This document shows, in pieces, positions 1-8,284 of a stretch of 64,000 nucleotides of DNA. A program made the translations under genes and the position numbers. Source of the DNA: RAM1 sp041905405 (lineage in GTDB: Bacteria; Pseudomonadota; Gammaproteobacteria; Burkholderiales; Burkholderiaceae_C); contig JAYRLC010000023.1 of NCBI GenBank assembly GCA_041905405.1, forward strand, positions 1 through 64,000, read 5' to 3'. A model generated the notes under the pieces. It was not told the DNA's origin. It did not search any database and worked only from the letters and a program-made list of their open reading frames with translations. Every line of letters begins with the position of its first letter. Within the stretch, counting starts at the first letter, position 1.

Positions 1-107
1 TGGCCGCACAGCGGGCAAAGGCGCGGGTCCGGCGTGGCGGGCGATGGCGATGGCATGGCGTTCAAGTCTACTGCCGCGGGGCATATCAGGGTCTGAACGG
101 GTATGGC

Positions 108-125
108 GGCACCGACAGCGGTGCC
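108..125. promoter_or_regulatory. Short perfect hairpin ahead of the first gene
   Basis: GGCACCG and CGGTGCC pair perfectly around an ACAG loop. The hairpin ends about 10 nt before the AGGAGGG ribosome binding site of the hydrolase-like gene that follows. It has no T-tract, so it is not an intrinsic terminator. It could affect translation of the downstream gene, but this is only a structural observation. The first 107 bases show nothing else I can assign. Confidence 0.3.
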
Positions 126-151
126 ATCATGATCCGCAGGAGGGCAAGATC

Positions 152-787
152 ATGTCCAAGATACCTAGGGAAGGGCGGCGAAGCGCCCTGCTGGCGGCCC
201 TGCTGGCCGCATGCGCCGTGGCGCCCGCCTGGGGCCAGGCCGAAGGCAAGGGCTGCGCGCTGGTGCTGATGCACGACCGTGGCGGCACTGCGGCGCCCAT
301 GGCGGCGCTGGGGCGCAAGCTGCAGGGCACCTGCACGGTCCGCGCCGTGGAAATGCCATGGTCGCAGGCCCGCGCCAACGACAAGGACCTGCCCGGTGCC
401 TGGCAGGAGTTGGCCCGCCATGTGCGCGGCCTGCGCCAGCAGGGCTACAAGCGCGTGCTGGTCGGCGGCGCAGGGTTCGGCGCCAATGCGGCCATGGCCT
501 ATTCGGCGGCAGTGGGTGAATCGGACGGCGTGGTGGCCATCGCGCCCGAAGCGGACGCGCCAGGATTGGGAACGCTGCCCGCCACCGCTGCGGCCATGCG
601 CCAGCATGCCCCTGCGCTGTGGGTGCTGGGCACGGGCGACCCGCTGTTCCAGCGCGGCGAGGACTTTGCCTACGCCAAGGCCCCACCGCACCCGCAAAGC
701 CGGTACGAATCCGTCAAGTCGGACCGTAAGGGAACAATAGAGGCGGCAGCCAAGCCCGTGGGCGACTGGCTCAAATCACTGGAGTAA
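152..787 (+). CDS. Secreted alpha/beta-hydrolase-like protein with a degenerate nucleophile elbow
   Basis: A 211-aa protein with a signal peptide (positive N-terminus, Leu/Ala core, likely cleavage near residue 29). The ATG at 152 is chosen because a strong AGGAGGG lies just upstream; the open frame continues further 5' but without such a site. The body follows the alpha/beta-hydrolase pattern: an early LVLMHDRGG strand and turn, then a GAGFGAN segment where the nucleophile elbow (GxSxG) is expected. At the serine position there is glycine (residue 108). It may be catalytically inactive or use another site. It stands alone and converges on the DUF4394 lipoprotein gene. Confidence 0.6.
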   Translation: MSKIPREGRRSALLAALLAACAVAPAWGQAEGKGCALVLMHDRGGTAAPMAALGRKLQGTCTVRAVEMPWSQARANDKDLPGAWQELARHVRGLRQQGYKRVLVGGAGFGANAAMAYSAAVGESDGVVAIAPEADAPGLGTLPATAAAMRQHAPALWVLGTGDPLFQRGEDFAYAKAPPHPQSRYESVKSDRKGTIEAAAKPVGDWLKSLE

Positions 788-802
788 GCGGGGGCGCCCC
801 GG

Positions 803-1663
803 TCAGTTCTGTACCAGCGCCAGGCCCGACACGCTGTCCACGCCGGCGATGCCGCCCAGCAGCGTGGCCGCGTTGGTGGCCGCGGACAGGTCGATGCGGT
901 ACAGCGACAGCACGGTGCCCGACCGGATGGCGGCGTAGCCGGTGGTGGTGCGCGATTCCAGGTCGAAGCCGTTGACCCCGCTGCCCACCACGCCCAGCGT
1001 CACGCTGCTGGTCAGGTTGCCGTCGTTGGGCGGGTTCATGACCGAGCGCAAACCCAGGGTCAGGTCCAGTATGTACAGCGTGGTGGACGTGGCGCCCGCG
1101 AACGAATTGGTATAGGCCGCCGCCGTGGCTGTCGGCGTGACCGGCGCGCCCGCAGCATTCGTGCCGGTCAGCGCGCCGTCGGTGATGGTGTCGCCCGTGT
1201 CCACGTTGATGCGCAGGTTCTGGCCCGTGTTGCTCACCACGCGCAGCCGGTCCGCCACAGGGTTGAAGTCCACGCCGAACTGTGTGCCCAGCAGACCCGT
1301 GAAAGGGTTGTCGTCGCCGGCGGCGGCCTTCAGCTGCGCGCGGAAGGTGGCGCGGCCCGTGGCGGCGTCCAGCGTGTAGAGATTGCCGCGGCTGCCCAAT
1401 GCGTACAGCAGGCCGCTGGCCGGGCGGAAATCGATACCGCTCACGGTCTCGCCGGCCTGTAACCCGATGATCGCGCGGGTGCCGATCTGGGTGCCCGGCG
1501 TGGCCCGGTTGAACGACGCGACCTGGTTGGATTCGGTCACGATGATGGTGTCGCCGACGGCCACCGACGTCGGGGTGTCGCTACCCCCGCCGCAGGCGGA
1601 CAGCCCCCAGGCTAGACAGGCAACGGCGGCTGAAACGGACAGGCGGCGGGGCAGGCGGCGCAT
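803..1663 (-). CDS. DUF4394 family lipoprotein
   Basis: A 286-aa protein whose N-terminus ends in a lipobox (LSAC, Cys24), predicting a lipid-anchored envelope protein. The start at 1663 puts the signal peptide at the N-terminus; an upstream in-frame ATG at 1732 would add a non-signal extension. The rest is Thr/Gly-rich with repeated beta-propeller-like segments (for example SGLLYALGSRGNLYTLD and DRLRVVSNTGQNLRIN), typical of the DUF4394 family. The function of this family is not established; it resembles secreted propeller or adhesin-like proteins. It converges on the hydrolase-like gene with a 15-nt gap. Confidence 0.7.
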   Translation of the reverse strand: MRRLPRRLSVSAAVACLAWGLSACGGGSDTPTSVAVGDTIIVTESNQVASFNRATPGTQIGTRAIIGLQAGETVSGIDFRPASGLLYALGSRGNLYTLDAATGRATFRAQLKAAAGDDNPFTGLLGTQFGVDFNPVADRLRVVSNTGQNLRINVDTGDTITDGALTGTNAAGAPVTPTATAAAYTNSFAGATSTTLYILDLTLGLRSVMNPPNDGNLTSSVTLGVVGSGVNGFDLESRTTTGYAAIRSGTVLSLYRIDLSAATNAATLLGGIAGVDSVSGLALVQN

Positions 1664-1760
1664 GGCGGGGCTTTCGTGGTGACAACGACGAAAGCAGTGT
1701 GCCAGTGTTTCGGCCCGGCGCACAACTTGCACGCTGGCCGAAAAGGAAAGCGCCCGAAGC

Positions 1761-1958
1761 TCAGGGCTTCTTGAACGCTTCCTTGGCGTCGTCCTTGGCC
1801 TGCTCGCGCAGGTCGCCAGCGGTCTTTTGGGCCTTGCCGGCCTGTTCGCGGGCGTGGCCCTTGGCTTCCTGCTCCTTGCTGTTGATCAGCTTGCCGAACT
1901 GCTCCTGGGTTTCACCCGCTGCTTCCTTGATGCGGCCCTTGACTTGATCCTTGTTCAT
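1761..1958 (-). CDS. CsbD family stress-response protein
   Basis: A 65-aa, highly charged, all-helical protein opening with MNKDQVKGRIKEAAGE, the typical start of the CsbD family (small, abundant proteins often induced by general stress). It has no signal peptide or membrane segment, so it is cytosolic. The repeated KEQEAKGHAREQAGK-like segment is normal low-complexity helix for this family. A ribosome binding site (AAGGAGTTCAC) precedes the ATG. The gene is monocistronic, divergent from the HTH gene on its right. The biochemical role of CsbD proteins is unknown. Confidence 0.85.
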   Translation of the reverse strand: MNKDQVKGRIKEAAGETQEQFGKLINSKEQEAKGHAREQAGKAQKTAGDLREQAKDDAKEAFKKP

Positions 1959-2108
1959 GTGAACTCCTTGGTCGGTTGGTACAGGAATTCATGGTGCCGC
2001 AGGGTAAGGCTGCGGTGGGCCGGAGCAGGGCGCGCCGTACTGTACGCGGGCGCCTACATCCCCGCTCTGCTTCACAAGCACGGCTGACTGAAGTGCACGT
2101 TGTTGAAA

Positions 2109-2124
2109 ATACAAAATCTTGTAT
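2109..2124. promoter_or_regulatory. Palindromic operator ATACAA-N4-TTGTAT
   Basis: A perfect inverted repeat, ATACAA / TTGTAT, separated by AATC, lies 10 nt upstream of the HTH antitoxin-like gene. Half-sites of this form are typical autoregulatory operators of HigA/HTH antitoxins, so the downstream protein probably binds here. The identification as an operator is an inference from position and symmetry. Confidence 0.6.
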
Positions 2125-2134
2125 AGCCGCGCAC

Positions 2135-2350
2135 ATGAAAGCGCGCAGCGAACCCATGATGGCCATTGCCGAACACATCCGCAAAGGGGGTCTCACGCAG
2201 GCGGAGGCGGCGAAGCTTTTCGGCGTAACTCAACCGCGCGTTTCAGATCTGGTGCGTGGCAAGATCGAACTGTTTTCGATCGATATGCTTGTGCAGATGC
2301 TGGCGTCCGCCGGGATGCGGGTGGAGATGAGGCTGAAAAAGGCCGCGTAA
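2135..2350 (+). CDS. Orphan HTH (XRE/HigA-like) antitoxin or regulator
   Basis: A 71-aa protein that is almost entirely one helix-turn-helix: GLTQAEAAKLFGVTQPRVSDLVRGK, then a dimerisation-like tail (MLVQMLASAGMRVEMRLKKAA). This is the HTH_37/XRE antitoxin class normally encoded after a HigB-type RNase toxin. No toxin ORF lies upstream (only about 150 bp to the divergent csbD-like gene) and none downstream, so it is solitary. The start at 2135 is the first ATG after the palindrome; a longer open frame back to 1976 would run through the operator and is unlikely. It probably represses itself. Confidence 0.7.
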   Translation: MKARSEPMMAIAEHIRKGGLTQAEAAKLFGVTQPRVSDLVRGKIELFSIDMLVQMLASAGMRVEMRLKKAA

Positions 2351-2398
2351 GTATTCAGAGGAACGCCTGCCGCGCGGCCCTGCACCTTCAGCAGTCGA

Positions 2399-4612
2399 TC
2401 AACCGCCTGCCTTAACCTTCAACCGCCACGCATGCAGCAGCGGCTCGGTGTAGCCGCTGGGCTGTTCTTTGCCCTTGAACACCAGCTCTGTCGCCGCCTG
2501 ATACGCCGCACCGTCGTAGTTGCCGGTCATGGGCTTGTACAGCGCATCGCCCGCGTTCTGCTTGTCCACCACCTTGGCCATGCGCTTGAAGGTTGCATTC
2601 ACTTGTGCCTTGGTGACCACGCCGTGGTGCAGCCAGTTGGCCATGTGCTGGCTGCTGATGCGCAGCGTGGCGCGGTCTTCCATCAGGCCCACGTTGTGGA
2701 TGTCGGGCACCTTGGAGCAGCCCACGCCCTGGTCGATCCAGCGCACCACGTAGCCCAGGATGCCCTGTGCGTTGTTGTCCAGTTCCTGCTGCTTCTCGGC
2801 ATCAGTCCACTTCGCGGCCTTGACCACGGGGATGCTCAGCAGATCGTTCAGAATGCCGTCGCGCGCGCCGTCGGCGTCGATCTTTTCCAGGTCCTTCTGC
2901 ACGTCGGACACCTTGACCTGGTGGTAGTGCAGCGCGTGCAGCGTCGCGCCCGTGGGGCTGGGCACCCAGGCAGTGTTGGCGCCGGCCTTGGGGTGGGCGA
3001 TCTTCTGTTGCAGCATGGCGGCCATCAGGTCGGGCATGGCCCACATGCCCTTGCCGATCTGCGCCTTGCCGCGCAGGCCGCAGCTCAGGCCCACGAGCAC
3101 GTTGTTGCGCTCGTATGCCTGGATCCAGGCGCTGGACTTCATGTCGCCCTTGCGCAGCACGGGGCCGGCCTGCATGCAGGTGTGCATTTCGTCGCCCGTG
3201 CGGTCCAGGAAGCCCGTGTTGATGAAGGCCACGCGGCTGGCGGCCGCGGCAATGCAGGCCTTGAGGTTCACGCTGGTGCGGCGCTCTTCGTCCATGATGC
3301 CCAGCTTGACGGTGCTGTCCTTCAGGCCCAGCACTTTCTCGACGCGGGTGAACAGCTCGGCGGCGAACGCCACTTCGGCGGGGCCGTGCATCTTGGGCTT
3401 GACGATGTAGACGCTTCCGGTGCGGCTGTTGCGGATCCCGTTCGCACCATGGCCCTGCAGGTCGTGCAGCGCGATGGTCGTGGTGATCACGGCATCCATG
3501 ATCCCTTCCGGAATTTCCTTCGTGCTGCCATCGGCCGCCGTGTACAGGATGGCCGGGTTGGTCATCAGGTGGCCCACGTTGCGCACGAACATCAGCGAGC
3601 GGCCGTGCAGCTTCACCTCGCCGCCGTTCGGGCCGGTATAGACGCGGTCGGCGTTCAGGCCGCGCGTGAAGGTCTTGCCGCCCTTGGCGACTTCCTCGGT
3701 CAACGTGCCCTTCAAAATGCCCAGCCAGTTGCCGTACGCCAGCACCTTGTCCTGCGCATCGACCACGGCGACGGAGTCTTCCAGGTCCAGGATGGTGGAC
3801 AGCGCCGACTCGATCACCAGGTCGCTCACGCCGGCCGCGTCGGTCGCGCCGATGGGCGTGTTGCGGTCGATGCGGATGTCCAGGTGCAGGCCGTTGTGCT
3901 GCAGCAGCACGCCCGACGGCGCAGCCGCGTCGCCCTGGTAGCCGGTGAGCTGCTTGCCATCCTTCAGCTCGGTGGTCTGGCCGCCCTTGAGCGTGACGAC
4001 CAGCTTGCCGCCGGCCACGGCGTAGCCGGTGCTGTCGATGTGCGAGCCCTTTTTGAGCGGGGCGGTGCGGTCCAGCACGTAGCGTGCGTATTCGATGACC
4101 TTGGCGCCGCGCTTTTCGTTGTAGCCCTTGCCCCCTTCTTTCACCTTGCCACAGCCGTCGGCCTCGGAAATCGCGTCGGTGCCGTACAGCGCGTCGTACA
4201 GGCTGCCCCAGCGCGCGTTGGCGGCGTTCAGCGCATAGCGCGCGTTCAGGATCGGCACCACGAGCTGCGGGCCGGCCTGCGTGGCGAGCTCGGCGTCCAC
4301 GTTCTTCGTCGTGGCCTTGACCTTGGCCGGCACGGGCACCAGGTAGCCGATCTTTTCCAGGAACTTGCGGTACTTGCCCATGTTCTTGATCGGGCCGGGG
4401 TTGGCCTTGTGCCAGGCGTCCAGCTCGGTCTGCAGGCGGTCGCGCTCGGCCAGCAGGGCGATGTTCTTGGGCGCCAGGTCGGCCACGATGGCGTCGAAGC
4501 CTTTCCAGAACGCGGCGCTGTCCACGCCGGTGCCAGGCAGGACCTTGTGCTGGATGAACTCGTACAGCTCGGTGGCCACCTGCAGGCGGTGAACGGGGGT
4601 GCGTTGCGTCAT
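2399..4612 (-). CDS. glcB: Malate synthase G
   Basis: A 737-aa protein of the length expected for the monomeric malate synthase G, which condenses glyoxylate and acetyl-CoA to malate in the glyoxylate bypass and in glycolate use. Recognisable segments include GYLVPVPAKVKATTKNVD near the N-terminus, SALSTILDLEDSVAVVDA, the active-site region GIMDEERRTSVNLKACI, and the C-terminal QGVGCSKVPDIHNVGLMEDRATLRISSQH. The ATG at 4612 is preceded by GGAG; an in-frame ATG at 4636 lacks a good site. It is divergent from the aminotransferase gene and appears to be a single-gene unit. Confidence 0.95.
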   Translation of the reverse strand: MTQRTPVHRLQVATELYEFIQHKVLPGTGVDSAAFWKGFDAIVADLAPKNIALLAERDRLQTELDAWHKANPGPIKNMGKYRKFLEKIGYLVPVPAKVKATTKNVDAELATQAGPQLVVPILNARYALNAANARWGSLYDALYGTDAISEADGCGKVKEGGKGYNEKRGAKVIEYARYVLDRTAPLKKGSHIDSTGYAVAGGKLVVTLKGGQTTELKDGKQLTGYQGDAAAPSGVLLQHNGLHLDIRIDRNTPIGATDAAGVSDLVIESALSTILDLEDSVAVVDAQDKVLAYGNWLGILKGTLTEEVAKGGKTFTRGLNADRVYTGPNGGEVKLHGRSLMFVRNVGHLMTNPAILYTAADGSTKEIPEGIMDAVITTTIALHDLQGHGANGIRNSRTGSVYIVKPKMHGPAEVAFAAELFTRVEKVLGLKDSTVKLGIMDEERRTSVNLKACIAAAASRVAFINTGFLDRTGDEMHTCMQAGPVLRKGDMKSSAWIQAYERNNVLVGLSCGLRGKAQIGKGMWAMPDLMAAMLQQKIAHPKAGANTAWVPSPTGATLHALHYHQVKVSDVQKDLEKIDADGARDGILNDLLSIPVVKAAKWTDAEKQQELDNNAQGILGYVVRWIDQGVGCSKVPDIHNVGLMEDRATLRISSQHMANWLHHGVVTKAQVNATFKRMAKVVDKQNAGDALYKPMTGNYDGAAYQAATELVFKGKEQPSGYTEPLLHAWRLKVKAGG

Positions 4613-4806
4613 GGTGTTCTCCAAAGAAGAGGGCAAAGGGGGAGCCTGAACGCCACTGTATTCGATACTTTGAGTGGCATTAAGTCGGGAATATGAGATT
4701 TATCCGTGACAAAAACAAATGTAATGGTGGGCACTTGCTTGGGGAACCCCCGCATGCCCTGCCGCGCATTGCCGCATATATTTAACCTCTTAAATAACAA
4801 GATTCC
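4613..4806. promoter_or_regulatory. Divergent intergenic region glcB / aminotransferase
   Basis: A 194-bp spacer between two divergent genes that must hold both promoters. It is clearly more AT-rich than its surroundings, especially 4670-4700 and 4770-4800 (for example TATATT at 4777-4782, upstream of the aminotransferase). I could not identify a convincing -35/-10 pair or operator, so this is a location rather than a mapped promoter. Confidence 0.4.
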
Positions 4807-5835
4807 ATGATCTCGCTTGCTTCGAATGAAAACCCGCTGGGCATGCCCCAGTCCGCCCGCCAAGCCGCGGCCGATGCCTTGCAAACCGCGGGCCAGTACC
4901 CCGACGCCACCGGCGCCGACCTGAAAGCCGCGCTGGCTGAACGCCTGGGCGTGCCGGCTGGCTGGCTGGTGTTGGGCAGTGGCTCCAGTGAAATCCTCAC
5001 GCTCACGGCGCAGGCCTGTGTCCAGCCGGGGCAGGGCGTGGTGTGGTCGCAGTACGGCTTCATCGTTTACGGGCAGGCGGCGCAGCTTGCGCGCGGCGCG
5101 GCCGTGGTGGTGCCCGCGCGCGACTTTGGCCACGATCTGGGCGCCATGCGCGCCGCCGTCAATGTGGACACGCGCCTCATTTTTCTGGCCAACCCCAACA
5201 ACCCCACGGGCAGCTTCATCGATGCTGCCTGGCTGCAGGGTTTCATTGCCAGCGTGCCGCCGCACGTCACCGTGCTGCTGGATGAGGCGTACACCGAATA
5301 CCTCACGCCCGCGCAGCGCTACGACAGCATGGCGTGGGTGCGCGCGCACCCCAACCTGATCGTGGCGCGCACGTTTTCCAAGGCCTACGGCCTGGCGGGG
5401 CTGCGGGTGGGCTATGGCGTGGCGCAGCCCGCGCTGGCGGCCCGGCTCAATGCCATCCGCCCGCGGTTCAACGTCACCACGCCGGCGCTGGCTGCGGCAC
5501 GCGCCGCGCTGGCCGATGGCGACTACCTGGCGCGCACCTATGCGCTGAACACGGCGGGCCGCGAGCAACTCACGCAGGGCCTGTCGGCGATGGGGCTTCA
5601 ATGCCTGCCCTCGGCCGGCAACTTCGTGACGGTGCGCTTCCCCGATGCCGGGGCGGCCCATGGCACGCTGCTTGCCGCCGGCATTGCCGTGTCCACGCTG
5701 GAGCCCTACGGCATGGCCGACTGGCTGCGCATCAGCGTGGGCCTGCCTGAACAGAACGAGGCCGTGCTGCAGGCGCTGGCGCGCAGCGGAGCCGCCGCCA
5801 TCATTTCATCCACCACGACCGGAGCCCTGCCATGA
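4807..5835 (+). CDS. HisC-like pyridoxal-phosphate aminotransferase
   Basis: A 342-aa class I/II aminotransferase of the histidinol-phosphate aminotransferase subgroup: LASNENPLG at the N-terminus, FLANPNNPTGS, LLDEAYTEY, and the PLP-lysine motif TFSKAYGLAGLRVGY (Lys192). It begins almost at the LASNENP motif; family members usually have about 25 more N-terminal residues. An in-frame TAA at 4795 rules out a longer form, so the protein is naturally short. No Shine-Dalgarno is visible. Its stop overlaps the start of a Bug-type binding protein (ATGA), so it may act on an imported amino or keto acid rather than in histidine synthesis; no his genes are nearby. Confidence 0.8.
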   Translation: MISLASNENPLGMPQSARQAAADALQTAGQYPDATGADLKAALAERLGVPAGWLVLGSGSSEILTLTAQACVQPGQGVVWSQYGFIVYGQAAQLARGAAVVVPARDFGHDLGAMRAAVNVDTRLIFLANPNNPTGSFIDAAWLQGFIASVPPHVTVLLDEAYTEYLTPAQRYDSMAWVRAHPNLIVARTFSKAYGLAGLRVGYGVAQPALAARLNAIRPRFNVTTPALAAARAALADGDYLARTYALNTAGREQLTQGLSAMGLQCLPSAGNFVTVRFPDAGAAHGTLLAAGIAVSTLEPYGMADWLRISVGLPEQNEAVLQALARSGAAAIISSTTTGALP

Positions 5836-6797
5836 CGATGAACCGACGCCACTTCACCTTTGCCGCAGCGGCCGCAGCCGCAAGCCTGGCCGCGCCCGCG
5901 TTCGCGCAGGACCGCACGCTGAAGATTCTGGTGGGGTTCCCGCCGGGCGGCTCCGTGGACGTCATCGCGCGCCTGCTGGCCGACAAGCTGCGCGTGTCGC
6001 TCGCGCAGAACGTCATCGTGGACAACAAGCCGGGCGCGGGCGGCCGCGTGGCGCTGAACGAACTCAAGCGCGCCGCGCCAGATGGCCAGACGCTGGCGCT
6101 TACGCCCAGCGGGGCGCTGGTGATCCAGCCCTGGCTGTACAGCAACCTCGGCTACGACCCGGTCAAGGACTTCACGCCCATCTCGCGCGTGACCACGTTC
6201 GACTTCGCCGTGACCGCGGGGCCCGGCGCCCCCGCGGGCGACCTGAAGGCCGTGCTGGCGTGGATGAAGGCCAACCCGGCCAAGGCCAACTACGCCACGT
6301 CCGGGGCGGGCACGGTGCCGCATTTCGCGGGCCAGATGCTGGCGCAGGCCTCGGGCGTGCCGTTGACCCACGTGGCCTACCGCGGTGGCGCGCCGGCCGC
6401 GCAGGACCTGATCGGCGGCCAGGTGCCGCTGATGGTGGACACGGCCAGCGAAACACTGGAACACCACAAGGCCGGCAAGGCGCGCATCCTGGCCGTTACG
6501 GGCGAGTCACGTTCGCGCGCGCTGCCCGACGTGCCGACGCTCAAAGAGGTGGGCATCAACGTCGCGGCCGATGCGTTCTTTGGCCTGTACGGGCCGGCCG
6601 GGCTGCCGGCCGACGTTGCGGCGCGTATCGACCGCGCCGTGGCCGATGCGCTGAAGGCCCCTGACGTGCAGGACAAGATCTACGGCTTTGGCCTCGTGCC
6701 CAGCCACGCGCCGTCGGCCGACCTGGTGGCCACGCAGGCCGCCCACCTGAAGAAATGGGAGGCGCCGATCAAGGCGTCGGGCTTCAAGGCCGAATAG
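5832..6797 (+). CDS. Bug-type tripartite tricarboxylate transporter substrate-binding protein
   Basis: A 321-aa periplasmic binding protein with a Tat-like or Sec signal (MNRRHFTF, then an Ala-rich core, APAFAQ) and the Bug hallmarks: ILVGFPPGGSVDVIARLLADKL, VIVDNKPGAGGR, YDPVKDFTPIS, and LTHVAYRGGAPAAQDLIGGQVPLMVD. Bug proteins capture carboxylates or related small molecules for TctAB-type transporters, but many are orphans, as here (no tctA/tctB genes in the window). It overlaps the aminotransferase stop codon by 4 nt, indicating translational coupling. GGAG lies 9 nt upstream of the start. The ligand is unknown. Confidence 0.9.
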   Translation: MTMNRRHFTFAAAAAAASLAAPAFAQDRTLKILVGFPPGGSVDVIARLLADKLRVSLAQNVIVDNKPGAGGRVALNELKRAAPDGQTLALTPSGALVIQPWLYSNLGYDPVKDFTPISRVTTFDFAVTAGPGAPAGDLKAVLAWMKANPAKANYATSGAGTVPHFAGQMLAQASGVPLTHVAYRGGAPAAQDLIGGQVPLMVDTASETLEHHKAGKARILAVTGESRSRALPDVPTLKEVGINVAADAFFGLYGPAGLPADVAARIDRAVADALKAPDVQDKIYGFGLVPSHAPSADLVATQAAHLKKWEAPIKASGFKAE

Positions 6798-6867
6798 CGC
6801 ACGACCAGAACTTCCGGATCACGCGCCAATCGGCGCAAAAGTCCGGTTGATCTTTGACTTCCATCCG

Positions 6868-6873
6868 CATAAT
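6868..6873 (+). promoter_or_regulatory. -10-like CATAAT immediately before the lysR start
   Basis: CATAAT ends 8 nt upstream of the ATG at 6882, with no Shine-Dalgarno between. Transcription starting the usual 6-8 nt after a -10 would begin at or next to the start codon, giving a leaderless mRNA. No clear -35 is present. Confidence 0.35.
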
Positions 6874-6881
6874 CTGCGGCC

Positions 6882-7814
6882 ATGGACAAGCTCAAGGCGC
6901 TGGAATCCTTTGTGTCGGTGGCCACGCGCGGCAGCCTGACGGCCGCCGCCAACGCCGAAGGCGTGGCTCCGGCCATCATGGGTCGGCGGCTGGACGCGCT
7001 GGAGGAAAAGCTGGGCGTCAAGCTGCTGGTGCGCACCACGCGGCGCATCACGCTCACGCACGAAGGCAGCGCGTTCCTGGAGGACTGCCAGCGCCTGCTG
7101 GCCGACCTGGCCAACGCCGAGGCCAGCGTCAGCGCCGGCGGGGTCAAGGCCAGTGGGCATCTGCGCATCACGGCGCCTGCGGGTTTCGGCCGCCGGCACG
7201 TCGCGCCGCTGGTGCCGCGCTTTCGCGCGCTGCATGCCGACGTGACGATCTCACTGAACCTGAGCGACCGCGTGGTGGACTTGGCCGGCGAGGGCTACGA
7301 CTGCGCCGTGCGCGTGGGCGACCTGCCGGATTCGTCGCTGGTTAGCGTGCGCCTGGCCGACAACCGCCGCCTGTGCGTGGCCACGCCCGAATACCTGAAG
7401 CGGCACGGCACGCCGCAGCACCCCAACGACCTCGTCAAATTCGACTGCCTCACGCTGTCCAGCGACGCGTCGCAGACGCGGGGATGGGCGTTTCGCATTC
7501 CCGTGGGAGAGGGCGACGGCGGCTCCGAAGTCGTGCACCTCAAGCCCGGCGGCCCGCTGGACTGCTCCGACGGCCAGGTGCTGCACGGCTGGTGCCTGGC
7601 GGGCTGGGGCATCGCCTGGCGCAGCATCTGGGAGGTGGAGGGCGACATCGCCGCCGGGCGGCTCGTGTCGGTGCTGGAGGCGTTTGCCGCGCCACCCAAT
7701 GGCATCTACGCCGTGTTTCCGCAGCGCAAGCACCTGCCCCTGCGCGTGCGGCTGTGGATAGACTTCCTCAAGCACAACTACGGCCAACCCGATTTCTGGA
7801 AGGCAACCGTATGA
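6882..7814 (+). CDS. LysR family transcriptional regulator
   Basis: A 310-aa LysR regulator with an N-terminal winged HTH (ALESFVSVATRGSLTAAANAEGVAPAIMGRRLDALEEKLG, residues about 5-45) followed by the effector-binding fold, containing GHLRITAPAGFGRRHVAPLVPRF. The closing segment AVFPQRKHLPLRVRLWIDFL is typical of the large group of LysR regulators acting near dehydrogenases and efflux genes. Its stop overlaps the start of the DUF2214 gene (ATGA), so the two are coupled. The target is unknown; it could also control the divergently unrelated Bug operon upstream, which ends 84 nt before it. Confidence 0.9.
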   Translation: MDKLKALESFVSVATRGSLTAAANAEGVAPAIMGRRLDALEEKLGVKLLVRTTRRITLTHEGSAFLEDCQRLLADLANAEASVSAGGVKASGHLRITAPAGFGRRHVAPLVPRFRALHADVTISLNLSDRVVDLAGEGYDCAVRVGDLPDSSLVSVRLADNRRLCVATPEYLKRHGTPQHPNDLVKFDCLTLSSDASQTRGWAFRIPVGEGDGGSEVVHLKPGGPLDCSDGQVLHGWCLAGWGIAWRSIWEVEGDIAAGRLVSVLEAFAAPPNGIYAVFPQRKHLPLRVRLWIDFLKHNYGQPDFWKATV

Positions 7815-8263
7815 CGACCGAAGCCCTGTTGGCCTACGCCCACCTGCTGGCCATCCTGACGATGGTGGTGTTTCTGGCGAGCGAGGCGGCGCTGTGCCGC
7901 GCCGAGTGGCTCAACGCCGCCGTGGTGGAGCGCCTGGCCCGCGTGGACATGATCTACGGAATCGCGTCCATCGCGGTATTTGCTACTGGGCTGATGCGCG
8001 TGTTCATCGGCGTGAAAGGCGGCGCGTTCTACGCCAGCAACCCGTTGCTGTACGTCAAATTCGGCTTGTTCGTCTTGCTCGGGCTGCTGTCGATCAAGCC
8101 GACGCTCACGTTCATCCGCTGGCGCCGGGAGCTGAAGGCCAACGGGGCGTTGCCCGCAGCGGACGCCGTGCGGCAGACGCGTAAGCTCATCATGGTGCAG
8201 GCGCATATCCTGCCGCTCATCCCTTTGGCCGCCGTGTTCCTGGCCCGTGGCTGGGGAAGTTGA
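7811..8263 (+). CDS. DUF2214 family membrane protein
   Basis: A 150-aa integral membrane protein with four predicted hydrophobic segments (residues about 5-25, 47-68, 80-97 and 128-146) and the DUF2214 signature: LLAYAHLLAILTMVVFLASE near the start and NPLLYVKFGLFVLLGLLSI in the middle. It begins within the stop codon of the LysR gene, so it is co-translated with that regulator. The family has no established function. Its conserved His in the first helix and Lys in the third would be compatible with heme or quinone contact, but that is speculation. Confidence 0.8.
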   Translation: MTTEALLAYAHLLAILTMVVFLASEAALCRAEWLNAAVVERLARVDMIYGIASIAVFATGLMRVFIGVKGGAFYASNPLLYVKFGLFVLLGLLSIKPTLTFIRWRRELKANGALPAADAVRQTRKLIMVQAHILPLIPLAAVFLARGWGS

Positions 8264-8284
8264 TCAAAATCCTCTCATTTTTCC

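Noticed and set aside
2432..4696. 754-aa plus-strand frame opposite malate synthase
   Set aside because: GC-rich antisense shadow; the malate synthase frame has all family motifs.
6823..6840. GCGCC-AATC-GGCGC with AAAA as terminator after the Bug gene
   Set aside because: A 5-bp stem followed by A residues on the plus strand does not form an intrinsic terminator for that transcript.
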